Positions 1-7,113 of a stretch of DNA of 9,625 bases are shown here, piece by piece; position 1 is the first letter of the stretch; the number at the start of each line of letters is the position of its first letter. The DNA is from an uncultured Sulfurovum sp. (GTDB lineage: Bacteria; Campylobacterota; Campylobacteria; Campylobacterales; Sulfurovaceae), in the NCBI GenBank assembly GCA_902727905.1, contig CACVAR010000031.1, forward strand, positions 1 to 9,625, written 5' to 3'. The notes under the pieces are model-generated. The model ran no database searches and was not told the origin of the DNA. It saw only the letters and a list, made by a program, of their open reading frames with translations. The position numbers and the translations under genes were made by a program.

Positions 1-1001
1 GCTGGCATTTGTGCTCCAACAAGTACCCAAAAGTTTGCTGTTTTTACACCACCATCTTCAACAGGACCAAAATGTTTACGGACATTTTTAATCATATGAT
101 TACTAACATCAATTCCTAACTTATGAGACTCAACTATTTTTTCTCTACTAATTAAAGATAAATAAGCATTTTTAGTATAATAATCTTTACCTTTAAACAT
201 AACCGAGTTCTCTTTAGCTGCTGCTTCTTTTGCTCTTTGTGTTTTTGCTGGAGAAAGATAATAGACTTCGATACCTTTAAAAACTTTACGTAAACTTTTT
301 TTAGGAGCTGCATTGGCATGAATAGAGACAAAAATATCTGCTTTTTTCTTGTTGGCAAACTCTGTTCTTTTAGGAAGTTTTACAAAGGAGTCACCAGACC
401 TTGTCATGTAAACTTTATAGCCTTTAGCTTGAAGCTTAGACTTAAGTTTTTTAGCCACAGAGAGTACCACTTTTTTCTCTTTTTTATTGCCACAACAAGA
501 AGCTCCCCCATCTTTTCCACCATGTCCAGCATCAATCACGACGGTATATTTTTTATTTCGACTGGAATAAGTTGTTGAGGTACTTTTCTTTTTACTATTA
601 AGCGTTGCTTTTTGTCCAGAAACAAGAGGAATAGCCAAAACTTTTCCAGAATAAGCATGTTTTTTGTCTAAATTCTTCTCTTTAGAAACAATAACAACAC
701 GAAGCTTTTTAGGAGAATTTTGTGCCATTCTAAAAGAGTTTATAGTTCTAAAGCTATGATGTGAAATACCTTTAGTACTAGGTAATACGGCTCCATGAAT
801 GTCAAAAACATACTTTATAGCACCATCTTTAGCTGGAAGTGTAAAAAAAGTTACTCTCTCTATATTAGCACTAAAATGTAATTTTAACTCGGCTAGACGA
901 ATTTCACTTTTTACAAAATTATTACCTGCAAAAAGTAGATTAGAAAAAAAAGATATTAAAAATATAGATATTAAAAATTTATTATTTATTTTATTAAAGA
1001 T
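1..1001 (-). CDS. amiA: N-acetylmuramoyl-L-alanine amidase (Amidase_3), exported, 3' end cut by window edge
   Basis: Zinc amidase that cleaves the bond between N-acetylmuramic acid and the stem peptide of peptidoglycan in the periplasm, needed for daughter-cell separation. About 333 residues are visible and the C-terminus, with the last catalytic residues, is off the left edge. Counting from 1001: a signal peptide with a Lys/Asn n-region, a hydrophobic stretch at about 9-25 and a likely cleavage after LFA (25); an AMIN-like region at about 30-125; a Lys/Ser/Thr linker at about 135-150; then the amidase domain with DAGHGG (D157, zinc ligand H160) and SIHAN (H228). The frame is open from a stop at 1018-1016 and has no ATG, GTG or TTG near the signal peptide. 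The only start suiting both the signal peptide and the GGAGAG ribosome site (1011-1006) is ATC at 1001-999, one base after the preceding stop codon. The first in-frame ATG is deep inside the AMIN-like region. The product family is secure; the start is inferred. Confidence 0.9.
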   Translation of the reverse strand, partial: MFNKINNKFLISIFLISFFSNLLFAGNNFVKSEIRLAELKLHFSANIERVTFFTLPAKDGAIKYVFDIHGAVLPSTKGISHHSFRTINSFRMAQNSPKKLRVVIVSKEKNLDKKHAYSGKVLAIPLVSGQKATLNSKKKSTSTTYSSRNKKYTVVIDAGHGGKDGGASCCGNKKEKKVVLSVAKKLKSKLQAKGYKVYMTRSGDSFVKLPKRTEFANKKKADIFVSIHANAAPKKSLRKVFKGIEVYYLSPAKTQRAKEAAAKENSVMFKGKDYYTKNAYLSLISREKIVESHKLGIDVSNHMIKNVRKHFGPVEDGGVKTANFWVLVGAQMP

Positions 1002-1002
1002 A

Positions 1003-2100
1003 TTACTCTCCGTTCATTAGTTTATTCATTAACTCTTTTACTGTGATTATCTCTTTTAGTTTATATCCATTGGCACCTGTAAAGAAGAGACCAGACTCAG
1101 CAATACCATCATAAGCATCAGAAAGCCTATCAGCAATACAATAACCGACTATCCTTGCTTCTTCACCACGATTACATGGAGCAACACAGTTTGAAATACA
1201 AGCTACTTTTGGCGCTGTTCCAGTTTCTATATCAGCATGAAGTTGACTTTTAACACCACGTGCTGGATAACCAACAGGTGACTTAAACAGTTTAATGTCA
1301 TCAGCATCTGCTTTTATAATCATCTGCTTCATGACTTCAGAAGTGTCACACTCAACTGTACCAATAAATCGTGTACCCATTTGTACAGCATCAGCACCTA
1401 AGTCCATCATTTTTTGAATATCATCATAATCCCAAACACCACCAGCTGCTATAATTGGCATTGAACCCCAGTTCTTAGCTTCTTCTACTACGGGAGGTAA
1501 AATGTTCTCTAACTGATTCTCTTCCATAAAACACTCATCATACTTGAACCCTTGGTGTCCACCAGAAAGAGGTCCTTCTACAATAACTGCATCAGGTAAC
1601 TTATTATGTGTTTTTTTCCAACGTCTACATAAAATACGAAGTGCTTTTGCTGTGGAAATAATAGGAACTAAAGCAACATCTGGATAATTTTTAGTTGCCT
1701 CAGGCATAGTTAATGGTAATCCAGCTCCTGTAATAATCATGTTAGCGCCAGCTTTACATGCATCTTCCACAACTCTGTTATATTCACTCTGAGCATATAA
1801 GACATTCGCTGCTAATGGACGGTCACCACAAATTTCTCTGGCATTATCAAAAATCTTTTGTAATGCTGGATAAGAGTAAAAATTAATTGCCTCTAGAGGA
1901 CGATCATCTTTCCCTACTACTTTTTCAGTATATTCTCTGTTTTTGTAAACCCCTGTACCAACAGCTGAAATAACACCTAACCCACCTTCTAAACTAACAT
2001 TTCCTGCTAGTTGATCCCATGAGATACCTACTCCCATTCCACCTTGAATGATTGGTTTATCTATGGTGTATTTTCCAATTTTGAAAGATTTAAATGCCAC
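1003..2100 (-). CDS. Nitronate monooxygenase / FabK-type FMN-dependent oxidoreductase
   Basis: A 365-residue TIM-barrel flavoprotein of the 2-nitropropane dioxygenase (NMO)/FabK family, predicted cytosolic. Family members oxidise nitronates or, in FabK, reduce enoyl-ACP with NAD(P)H; the true substrate here is unknown. Visible motifs: the N-terminal PIIQGGMG (16-23); EGPLSGGHQG (175-184) with the likely catalytic H182; phosphate/FMN-binding AAGGVWD (218-224) and GADAVQMGTRF (235-245); and PVGYPARG (275-282). Four cysteines (301, 305, 309, 321) cluster near the C-terminus. The start is GTG at 2100, sharing its first G with the tyrS stop (TAGTG) and preceded by AAAGG at good spacing, so it is coupled to tyrS. 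From memory, the H. pylori neighbour of tyrS (HP0773) is the same kind of protein. A role in fatty acid synthesis or detoxification cannot be decided from sequence. Confidence 0.88.
   Translation of the reverse strand: MAFKSFKIGKYTIDKPIIQGGMGVGISWDQLAGNVSLEGGLGVISAVGTGVYKNREYTEKVVGKDDRPLEAINFYSYPALQKIFDNAREICGDRPLAANVLYAQSEYNRVVEDACKAGANMIITGAGLPLTMPEATKNYPDVALVPIISTAKALRILCRRWKKTHNKLPDAVIVEGPLSGGHQGFKYDECFMEENQLENILPPVVEEAKNWGSMPIIAAGGVWDYDDIQKMMDLGADAVQMGTRFIGTVECDTSEVMKQMIIKADADDIKLFKSPVGYPARGVKSQLHADIETGTAPKVACISNCVAPCNRGEEARIVGYCIADRLSDAYDGIAESGLFFTGANGYKLKEIITVKELMNKLMNGE
1006..1011 (-). promoter_or_regulatory. Shine-Dalgarno of the amidase gene, pointing to an ATC start
   Basis: GGAGAG lies inside the last codons of the upstream oxygenase gene. 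Its GGAG core ends 6 nt before ATC at 1001-999, a normal spacing. No canonical start codon lies in the amidase frame within reach of it, which is why ATC is proposed. A single G-to-C change at 999 would turn a normal ATG into this ATC. Confidence 0.5.
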
Positions 2101-3305
2101 TACGTTACCTTTATTTTTGCAAATTTTCGTTTACCTACTTGTAAAATATACTCACCTAAGCTTAAATTCATCTTTTCATCCGAAATCTTCTCTTGGTCAA
2201 TACGAACACCACCCTGCTTAATATCACGGCGTGCTTGAGAGGTTGAAGGCTCTATATTTGCATCTACCAATGCTTGGCAAATCCAAATACCATCCTCCAT
2301 CTCAAACTCTTCTATTTCAGTAGGTATATTGTTTGACTTAAAGACATTGTCAAACTCACTTTTGGCTATCTTAGCAGACTCTTCATTATAAAATCTAGCA
2401 GTTAACTCTAAAGCGAGATTTTCCTTAGCCTTTTTGGGGTGTAAGGTTCCATTTGCTACATCATGCTTTGTTTGTGCTATGTTGGCGAGCGATTGTTCAC
2501 TTAATAAGTCATAATATCGCCACATTAACTCATCTGAAATTGAGAGTGTTTTCCCATAAATATCTTTTGGAGCATCTGTAATTCCAATATAATTATTTAA
2601 AGATTTTGACATTTTTTGAACCCCATCAAGACCTTCTAAAATAGGCATCATTAATACAGCTTGTTCTTTACCAACTTCATAAACACGTTGTAAGTGTCTT
2701 CCCATAAGTAAGTTAAACTTCTGATCAGTCCCACCAATCTCGATGTCTGATTTTAAAGCTACAGAGTCATAACCCTGAAGTAAAGGGTAAATGAACTCAG
2801 AAACAGAGATACTTTGTCCACCTTTAAAACGCTTTTCAAAGTCATCACGTTCTAACATACGTGCAACGTTATAGGTAGTTGTTAACTCAACCATACCTCT
2901 AGCACCAAGCTTCTCTAACCATGTTGCATTCCAAACTACTTCTGTTTTAGACTCATCTAAAAGTAAAAAAAGTTGGTCTTGATATGTTTTAGCATTAGCT
3001 ACAATGGTTTCTCTGTCTAAAACCTTACGTGTTTCAGACTTTCCAGTCGGGTCACCAATGGTTGCTGTAAAGTCACCAATAAGAAGTTGAACAATCGCTC
3101 CATGCTTTTGAAAAACTGAAAGTTTATGGAAAAGAACAGCATGACCAACATGTAAGTCAGCACCTGTTGGATCAAATCCAGCTTTTACAGTATAGGTCTC
3201 ACCCGTTTCATAAAACTTTGCAACTAACTTTTCAATTCTTTCCATATCTATAATCTCAGCAGTTCCTCTGCTGATTTCATCTAATGCTATTTTTACATTT
3301 GACAT
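2100..3305 (-). CDS. tyrS: Tyrosyl-tRNA synthetase
   Basis: Class Ic aminoacyl-tRNA synthetase that charges tRNA-Tyr in the cytosol. The 401-residue length is normal for a bacterial TyrRS. The Rossmann domain carries the HIGH-type motif as HVGH (52-55), preceded by KAGFDPTGADL. The tyrosine-binding region includes QGYDS (177-181) and GGTDQKFN (191-198). The catalytic loop is an intact KMSKS (231-235). An S4-like RNA-binding domain fills about 340-401. ATG at 3305 has GGGAAG upstream at suitable spacing. It begins 32 nt after the spoT stop and ends overlapping the next gene by one base, so it is internal to the operon. No T-box leader fits in the 32-nt gap, so tyrosine-specific control would have to act elsewhere. 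Confidence 0.97.
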   Translation of the reverse strand: MSNVKIALDEISRGTAEIIDMERIEKLVAKFYETGETYTVKAGFDPTGADLHVGHAVLFHKLSVFQKHGAIVQLLIGDFTATIGDPTGKSETRKVLDRETIVANAKTYQDQLFLLLDESKTEVVWNATWLEKLGARGMVELTTTYNVARMLERDDFEKRFKGGQSISVSEFIYPLLQGYDSVALKSDIEIGGTDQKFNLLMGRHLQRVYEVGKEQAVLMMPILEGLDGVQKMSKSLNNYIGITDAPKDIYGKTLSISDELMWRYYDLLSEQSLANIAQTKHDVANGTLHPKKAKENLALELTARFYNEESAKIAKSEFDNVFKSNNIPTEIEEFEMEDGIWICQALVDANIEPSTSQARRDIKQGGVRIDQEKISDEKMNLSLGEYILQVGKRKFAKIKVT

Positions 3306-3337
3306 CTATCTTCCCTCTATTTAATTTTCTAACTCAA

Positions 3338-5488
3338 CTATTTATTATAGGCATCGTTTAAAGAAATAATCTCTATTAGTTTAAACTTCTGACTTAACTT
3401 CTCTTCTAGTTTCTTTTTATTTTCTTCTTTTGTCTCAACTTCAAGCTTACAAAACTCTGCTGAATCTGAACTCTTAATTCCTAACTCAATGTTTAAAACA
3501 TTCAAGTCTAACTTAGCTAATTTTAGTAGTAAGTCAGCCAAAATACCTTGACGATTTTGTAATGAAATAATAAGCTGATAACGTACCGACTTGCTATCTG
3601 CCCAATTGACAAAAACCATTGGTTTTTTTGCTTTCATTTTCTTATACGCTTCTTGACATAATTTGTGGTGAATGACAACAACATTTTGTTCTGAGAATCC
3701 CACAATCTCATCTCCCATTTTTGGATGACAACAATAGTCAAACTCAATCTTAGATATTCTTTTATTCGAAATTAATCTAAAATGCTCTTTAATTGTCTCT
3801 TTCGGCTTCTTACATTTTATCTTAGACGCTTGTAATTGTGTAAAAAACCTATGAGTAACCTCTTCATATATATCTTTATTTGAAGTCATTTTATAAGTAT
3901 TATCTTTTAACTCAAAAGCAGAAAACATTTCTTCAACTTGTTGAGTATCAACACCTTTACAATTAGAAGCCAATTGTTTTAAAATGTTAATTGCAGATAA
4001 CTTATCACAAGCTTTTATTTTATGATTACAAGCTGAACGTATCCCATCTTTTGCTTTTGATGTTTTTACCGTGTCATACCAAGAACAATGAACTTTGGCA
4101 TTCTCATCCGTATTAATACGGATAATATCACCATTTTTTAAAGTTGTTAAAAGTGATTTTTTACGCTTATTGACCAATGCTGATACAGCTTTGTCTCCAA
4201 TGTCTGAATGAATGGTGTAAGCAAAATCTAAAACTACTGACTCACGAGGTAAAGTATAAATGTCTCCATCTGGTGAAAATACAGAGATGTCATCTACAAA
4301 AAGGTCACCTTTTGCCAAAGAGTAAAACTCTTCAACTGAATCATTTTGATACTGAAGTCCCTCTAACCATTGAAGGTTCACTTTTTGTTTCTTTTCACGA
4401 CCATCTTTATAACGCCAATGTGCTGCAACCCCAAACTCTGCTGTTTTGTGCATCTCAAAAGTACGAATTTGAGCCTCTACTATACCTTCATCATTAAACA
4501 GAGTCGTATGAATGGTACTATAACCATTCTCTTTCGGTAAAGTAACATAATCTTTAAAACGTGAAATAATTGGCTTATAATTTAAATGTAAAGCACCCAA
4601 TACCTTATAGCAGTCAATCTCTTTTTTTACTAAAATACGAATGGCAATTAAATCAAGTACCTCATCAATTCCTATACCTTTGCGTTGCATTTTTTGATAC
4701 ATAGAATAATAATGCTTCACCCTACCAAATACTTCGACTTCACCTTCAGCAAAACCATGCTCTTTTAAAAGCTTCTCAATCTCTCTTACAAAAGTATTTA
4801 ACTTTAACTGTAAGTTCTGACTATTACTTTCTATATAGGACTCTATGTACCTATAAGCTTCAGGATAAATATATGAAAAACTTATGTCTTCCAAACGATT
4901 TTTTATCTGAGAAATACCAAGTCTATGTGCTATAGGAGCATAAACAACCATGGTCTCTTCAGCTATTCTTTGCTGTTTGTGCGAAGGTAAGGCTTCTAAA
5001 GTAGTCATATTATGTAATCTATCACACAATTTAACCACTAAAACACGTACATCTTTAATGGAAGAAAGAAGCATTTTTCGAAACGTCATTGCTGAAGAGA
5101 TTAATTTTTTATCAGAAGAGGAAGGAATCAATTCAACCTCACGAATATCATCTATCTTTGTTAATCCTTCAACCATATGTGCAACATCTTCACCAAATAT
5201 CTCTTCTAGTTCCTCTATCTTATAGTCTGTGTCTTCAACAACATCATGTAATAATGCAGCAATAATCATTGACTCATCATTAGAGACCAAAGCTGTAATA
5301 GTAGCAACAAGTATGGGATGGATAATATAGGGTTCGCCACTTTTTCTTTTTTGAGGAGCATGTGCCTCTTTAGCTAAGTTTAGTGCTGTATGGAAAAGGG
5401 GTGTGGGGTTTGGATGATACTCATGAAGAAGCTTATCAGCCTCTTCAATCGTTGAGACATTAAGCGCTTTGTCTAATAAAGCCTCCAA
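3338..5488 (-). CDS. spoT: Bifunctional (p)ppGpp synthetase/hydrolase, Rel/SpoT family
   Basis: Makes and degrades the stringent-response alarmone (p)ppGpp; in Campylobacterota it is usually the only long RSH enzyme. With a TTG start at 5488 it has 716 residues. Numbered from there: an HD hydrolase domain with IHP (56-58), LLHDVVED (79-86) and LCDRLHNM (154-161), all intact; a synthetase domain with DLIAIRI (279-285), RFKDYV (310-315), GYSTIHT (322-328) and EAQIRT (338-343), apparently intact; TGS at about 397-460; a Cys/His region including CCHP (586-589); and a C-terminal ACT domain from about 636. The frame stays open upstream to an ATG at 5563, but that would place 71 nt inside rpoZ and add 25 residues unlike RSH proteins. 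TTG 5488 has GAAGAG 7 nt upstream and lies 4 nt after the rpoZ stop. Function is sure; the start is probable. Confidence 0.95.
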   Translation of the reverse strand: MEALLDKALNVSTIEEADKLLHEYHPNPTPLFHTALNLAKEAHAPQKRKSGEPYIIHPILVATITALVSNDESMIIAALLHDVVEDTDYKIEELEEIFGEDVAHMVEGLTKIDDIREVELIPSSSDKKLISSAMTFRKMLLSSIKDVRVLVVKLCDRLHNMTTLEALPSHKQQRIAEETMVVYAPIAHRLGISQIKNRLEDISFSYIYPEAYRYIESYIESNSQNLQLKLNTFVREIEKLLKEHGFAEGEVEVFGRVKHYYSMYQKMQRKGIGIDEVLDLIAIRILVKKEIDCYKVLGALHLNYKPIISRFKDYVTLPKENGYSTIHTTLFNDEGIVEAQIRTFEMHKTAEFGVAAHWRYKDGREKKQKVNLQWLEGLQYQNDSVEEFYSLAKGDLFVDDISVFSPDGDIYTLPRESVVLDFAYTIHSDIGDKAVSALVNKRKKSLLTTLKNGDIIRINTDENAKVHCSWYDTVKTSKAKDGIRSACNHKIKACDKLSAINILKQLASNCKGVDTQQVEEMFSAFELKDNTYKMTSNKDIYEEVTHRFFTQLQASKIKCKKPKETIKEHFRLISNKRISKIEFDYCCHPKMGDEIVGFSEQNVVVIHHKLCQEAYKKMKAKKPMVFVNWADSKSVRYQLIISLQNRQGILADLLLKLAKLDLNVLNIELGIKSSDSAEFCKLEVETKEENKKKLEEKLSQKFKLIEIISLNDAYNK

Positions 5489-5492
5489 TGGT

Positions 5493-5699
5493 TTACTCTT
5501 CGTGTGAAATAATAATCTTACCTTCTGCAATCTCAACCAATGCAATATCAGTAAACTTATCAACTTTAGGATCCATAGCTACCATAGGCGATGAACCATT
5601 AGCAATCTCATTAGCTCTTTTACCAACTGCTGATGCTAGTAAATATCTATCAAAATCTACTCTCTCAAGTGCTAACGCTGTTAATTTTTCTATTTTCAT
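5493..5699 (-). CDS. rpoZ: RNA polymerase omega subunit
   Basis: A 68-residue omega subunit that helps fold and hold the beta' subunit in RNA polymerase. It has the characteristic N-terminal helix region: basic/hydrophobic start MKIEKL, then DRYLLASAVGKRANEI (17-32), matching the conserved RY...V..RA.EI pattern, followed by a short acidic tail. Its length is close to other Campylobacterota omega proteins. ATG at 5699 is preceded by AAGGAT at good spacing. It sits 27 nt after pyrH and 4 nt before the probable spoT start. Omega forms part of a ppGpp-binding site in E. coli polymerase, so cotranscription with spoT is a sensible pairing, though whether that site works here is not shown. Confidence 0.95.
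   Translation of the reverse strand: MKIEKLTALALERVDFDRYLLASAVGKRANEIANGSSPMVAMDPKVDKFTDIALVEIAEGKIIISHEE
5496..5501 (-). promoter_or_regulatory. spoT: Ribosome binding site that selects the TTG start of spoT
   Basis: GAAGAG, overlapping the last codons of rpoZ, is followed by 7 nt and then TTG (5488-5486). This favours TTG over the ATG at 5563, which lies well inside rpoZ, and suggests that ribosomes finishing rpoZ re-initiate on spoT. Confidence 0.55.
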
Positions 5700-5726
5700 T
5701 TTAATCCTTAGTGCTAAAATTTTATT

Positions 5727-6437
5727 TTATTCTACGACAGAACATAAAGTTCTGTTACCTTCTACAATTGATAAAAGGTTTCCTTTTTCAAACATGTCAC
5801 AAACAATAATTGGTAAGTTATTGTCTTTTGCCAATGCAATTGATGTATCATCCATAACTTTAATGTGGTCATCCAGTGCTTGATCATATGTTAATGTCGG
5901 TAATTTTACGGCATCATCAAATTTATTTGGATCTTTGTCATAAACACCATCAACTTTAGTTGCTTTTATAATACAGTCAGCCTCAACTTCAGAAGCTCTT
6001 AGTGTACCAGCTGTATCTGTTGTAAAGTAAGGGTTACCAGTACCACCAGCAAAAACAACCACACGACCTTTTTCTAAATGACGCTTGGCACGACGAACGA
6101 TGAATGACTCACCAATCTCTTGCATATCTATAGCTGAAAGCAAACGTGCATCCAGTCCAGCATGCTCAAATGCTTCTTGTAAAGCAATACCATTAATACA
6201 AGTTGCTAACATACCCATATAATCACCTGAGGTTCTTTTAATCACACCATCTGCAGCAGCTGAAACACCACGAATAATATTTCCACCACCGATTACTACA
6301 GCAACTTCTATGTCATTGTCTATTAAAAGCTTTATCTCTTTTGAAATAAAATGTAAGATTTGAGTGTCAATTCCATACCCATTCTCACCAGCCAATGCTT
6401 CACCAGAAAACTTTACAAGTACTCTTTTTTTTGCCAT
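5727..6437 (-). CDS. pyrH: Uridylate (UMP) kinase
   Basis: Hexameric amino-acid-kinase-fold enzyme that phosphorylates UMP to UDP with ATP in pyrimidine nucleotide synthesis; cytosolic. The 236-residue length is normal. Motifs: KFSGEAL (9-15, phosphate binding), GGGNIIRG (50-57), GDYMGMLAT (71-79, UMP contact), GGTGNPYFTTDT (131-142) and KVDGVYDKDP (161-170). ATG at 6437 follows an AGAGG ribosome site in the pyrH–apt gap. Codons 3-5 contain a run of eight A on the coding strand, a possible slippage spot, but the frame is intact. As the first gene of the operon it probably sits just behind the main promoter. Confidence 0.97.
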   Translation of the reverse strand: MAKKRVLVKFSGEALAGENGYGIDTQILHFISKEIKLLIDNDIEVAVVIGGGNIIRGVSAAADGVIKRTSGDYMGMLATCINGIALQEAFEHAGLDARLLSAIDMQEIGESFIVRRAKRHLEKGRVVVFAGGTGNPYFTTDTAGTLRASEVEADCIIKATKVDGVYDKDPNKFDDAVKLPTLTYDQALDDHIKVMDDTSIALAKDNNLPIIVCDMFEKGNLLSIVEGNRTLCSVVE

Positions 6438-6464
6438 ATTTTAAGACCTCTGTTTTAAGTCGCA

Positions 6465-6470
6465 ATTTTA
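6465..6470 (-). promoter_or_regulatory. Candidate -10 element for the pyrH operon
   Basis: TAAAAT on the minus strand, 27 nt upstream of the pyrH ATG and preceded by TGGA. No convincing -35 box is seen, which is common for Campylobacterota sigma-70 promoters. Placed by position and resemblance only. Confidence 0.3.
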
Positions 6471-6499
6471 TCCAAAGGCTCTTAATATTGGTTGACTTT

Positions 6500-6508
6500 T
6501 GCTATACT
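6500..6508 (+). promoter_or_regulatory. apt: Candidate extended -10 promoter for apt
   Basis: TGCTATACT forms an extended -10 (TG, one base, TATACT) 39 nt upstream of the apt ATG. The expected start of transcription is near 6515, leaving a short AT-rich leader with AAAGG before the start codon. No good -35 hexamer lies 17 nt upstream; TTGACT at 6492-6497 is too close to serve with this -10. Confidence 0.5.
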
Positions 6509-6547
6509 ACTAAAAAATAAAACATAATTTAATATAAAGGTTCCTAG

Positions 6548-7090
6548 ATGTCAATATTAAGCCAAGAAGATCAACAAATAATAGAGTCAAGTATCAGGGA
6601 CATCCCTGACTTTCCTAAACCTGGTATTGTATTTAAAGATATTAGCACCATACTCAACAATCCAAAAGCTTTTACTACACTTATGAACCATATAGAAGCG
6701 CGTTATAAAGATTATAATTTAGATTATGTTGCAGGTATTGATGCACGTGGTTTCATTTTTGGTGCCATTCTAGCAGACCGTTTAAACATTGGTTTTGTAC
6801 CCATTCGAAAAAAAGGAAAACTTCCTTATACTACGGTTTCAGAAAAATACACCTTAGAGTACGGTTTTGACGAAGTTGAGGTTCACATAGATGCCTTTCC
6901 AAAAGAAAATGCTCGTGTACTTCTCATAGATGATCTCATTGCCACAGGAGGAACAGCCAAAGCAGCTGCTTCACTGATAGACAAAGTTGGAGCACATTGT
7001 GTTGAAGCCTGTTTCATAGCAGAATTAGACTTCTTAAAAGGTCGTGATGGAATTAATACTGAGGTTTACTCTGTTTTACATTTTGATTAA
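6548..7090 (+). CDS. apt: Adenine phosphoribosyltransferase
   Basis: Purine-salvage enzyme that joins adenine to PRPP to give AMP and pyrophosphate; a cytosolic dimer. The 180-residue length is typical. The N-terminus has the APRT signature IRDIPDFPKPGIVFKDI (16-32). GIDARGF (63-69) precedes the flexible loop with RKKGKLPY (87-94) and the YTLEYG region (101-106). The PRPP-binding motif is LLIDDLIATGGTA (125-137). ATG at 6548 is preceded by AAAGG at suitable spacing. It is transcribed away from pyrH and converges with the accessory module after a 421-nt gap. It is the only plus-strand gene found in the window. Confidence 0.97.
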   Translation: MSILSQEDQQIIESSIRDIPDFPKPGIVFKDISTILNNPKAFTTLMNHIEARYKDYNLDYVAGIDARGFIFGAILADRLNIGFVPIRKKGKLPYTTVSEKYTLEYGFDEVEVHIDAFPKENARVLLIDDLIATGGTAKAAASLIDKVGAHCVEACFIAELDFLKGRDGINTEVYSVLHFD

Positions 7091-7113
7091 AGAGAAACAA
7101 AATAGTCTCTTTA
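7088..7113 (+). terminator. Weak stem-loop right after apt
   Basis: TAAAGAGA (7088-7095) can pair with TCTCTTTA (7106-7113) around a 10-nt loop, starting at the apt stop codon. The stem is 8 bp but AT-rich and no T-tract follows, so it is a poor intrinsic terminator. A T-rich run at about 7281-7300 behind a 4-bp hairpin (AACT 7270-7273 / AGTT 7279-7282) is a second weak candidate. Confidence 0.3.

Noticed and set aside
318..578. Plus-strand open frame opposite the amidase gene
   Set aside because: It is the antisense shadow of a gene with clear amidase motifs and has no family resemblance or ribosome site.
941..955. Frameshift in the T8 run of the amidase signal peptide
   Set aside because: The present frame already gives a complete signal peptide; both other frames hit stops just upstream, so a shift would not provide a better start.
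4177..4497. Plus-strand frames opposite spoT (also 4950-5225 and 5488-5883)
   Set aside because: Low-complexity antisense translations of strongly conserved genes on the other strand.
6492..6508. TTGACT plus TATACT as a classical -35/-10 pair for apt
   Set aside because: The spacing is only 5 nt, far too short; the extended -10 reading is preferred.
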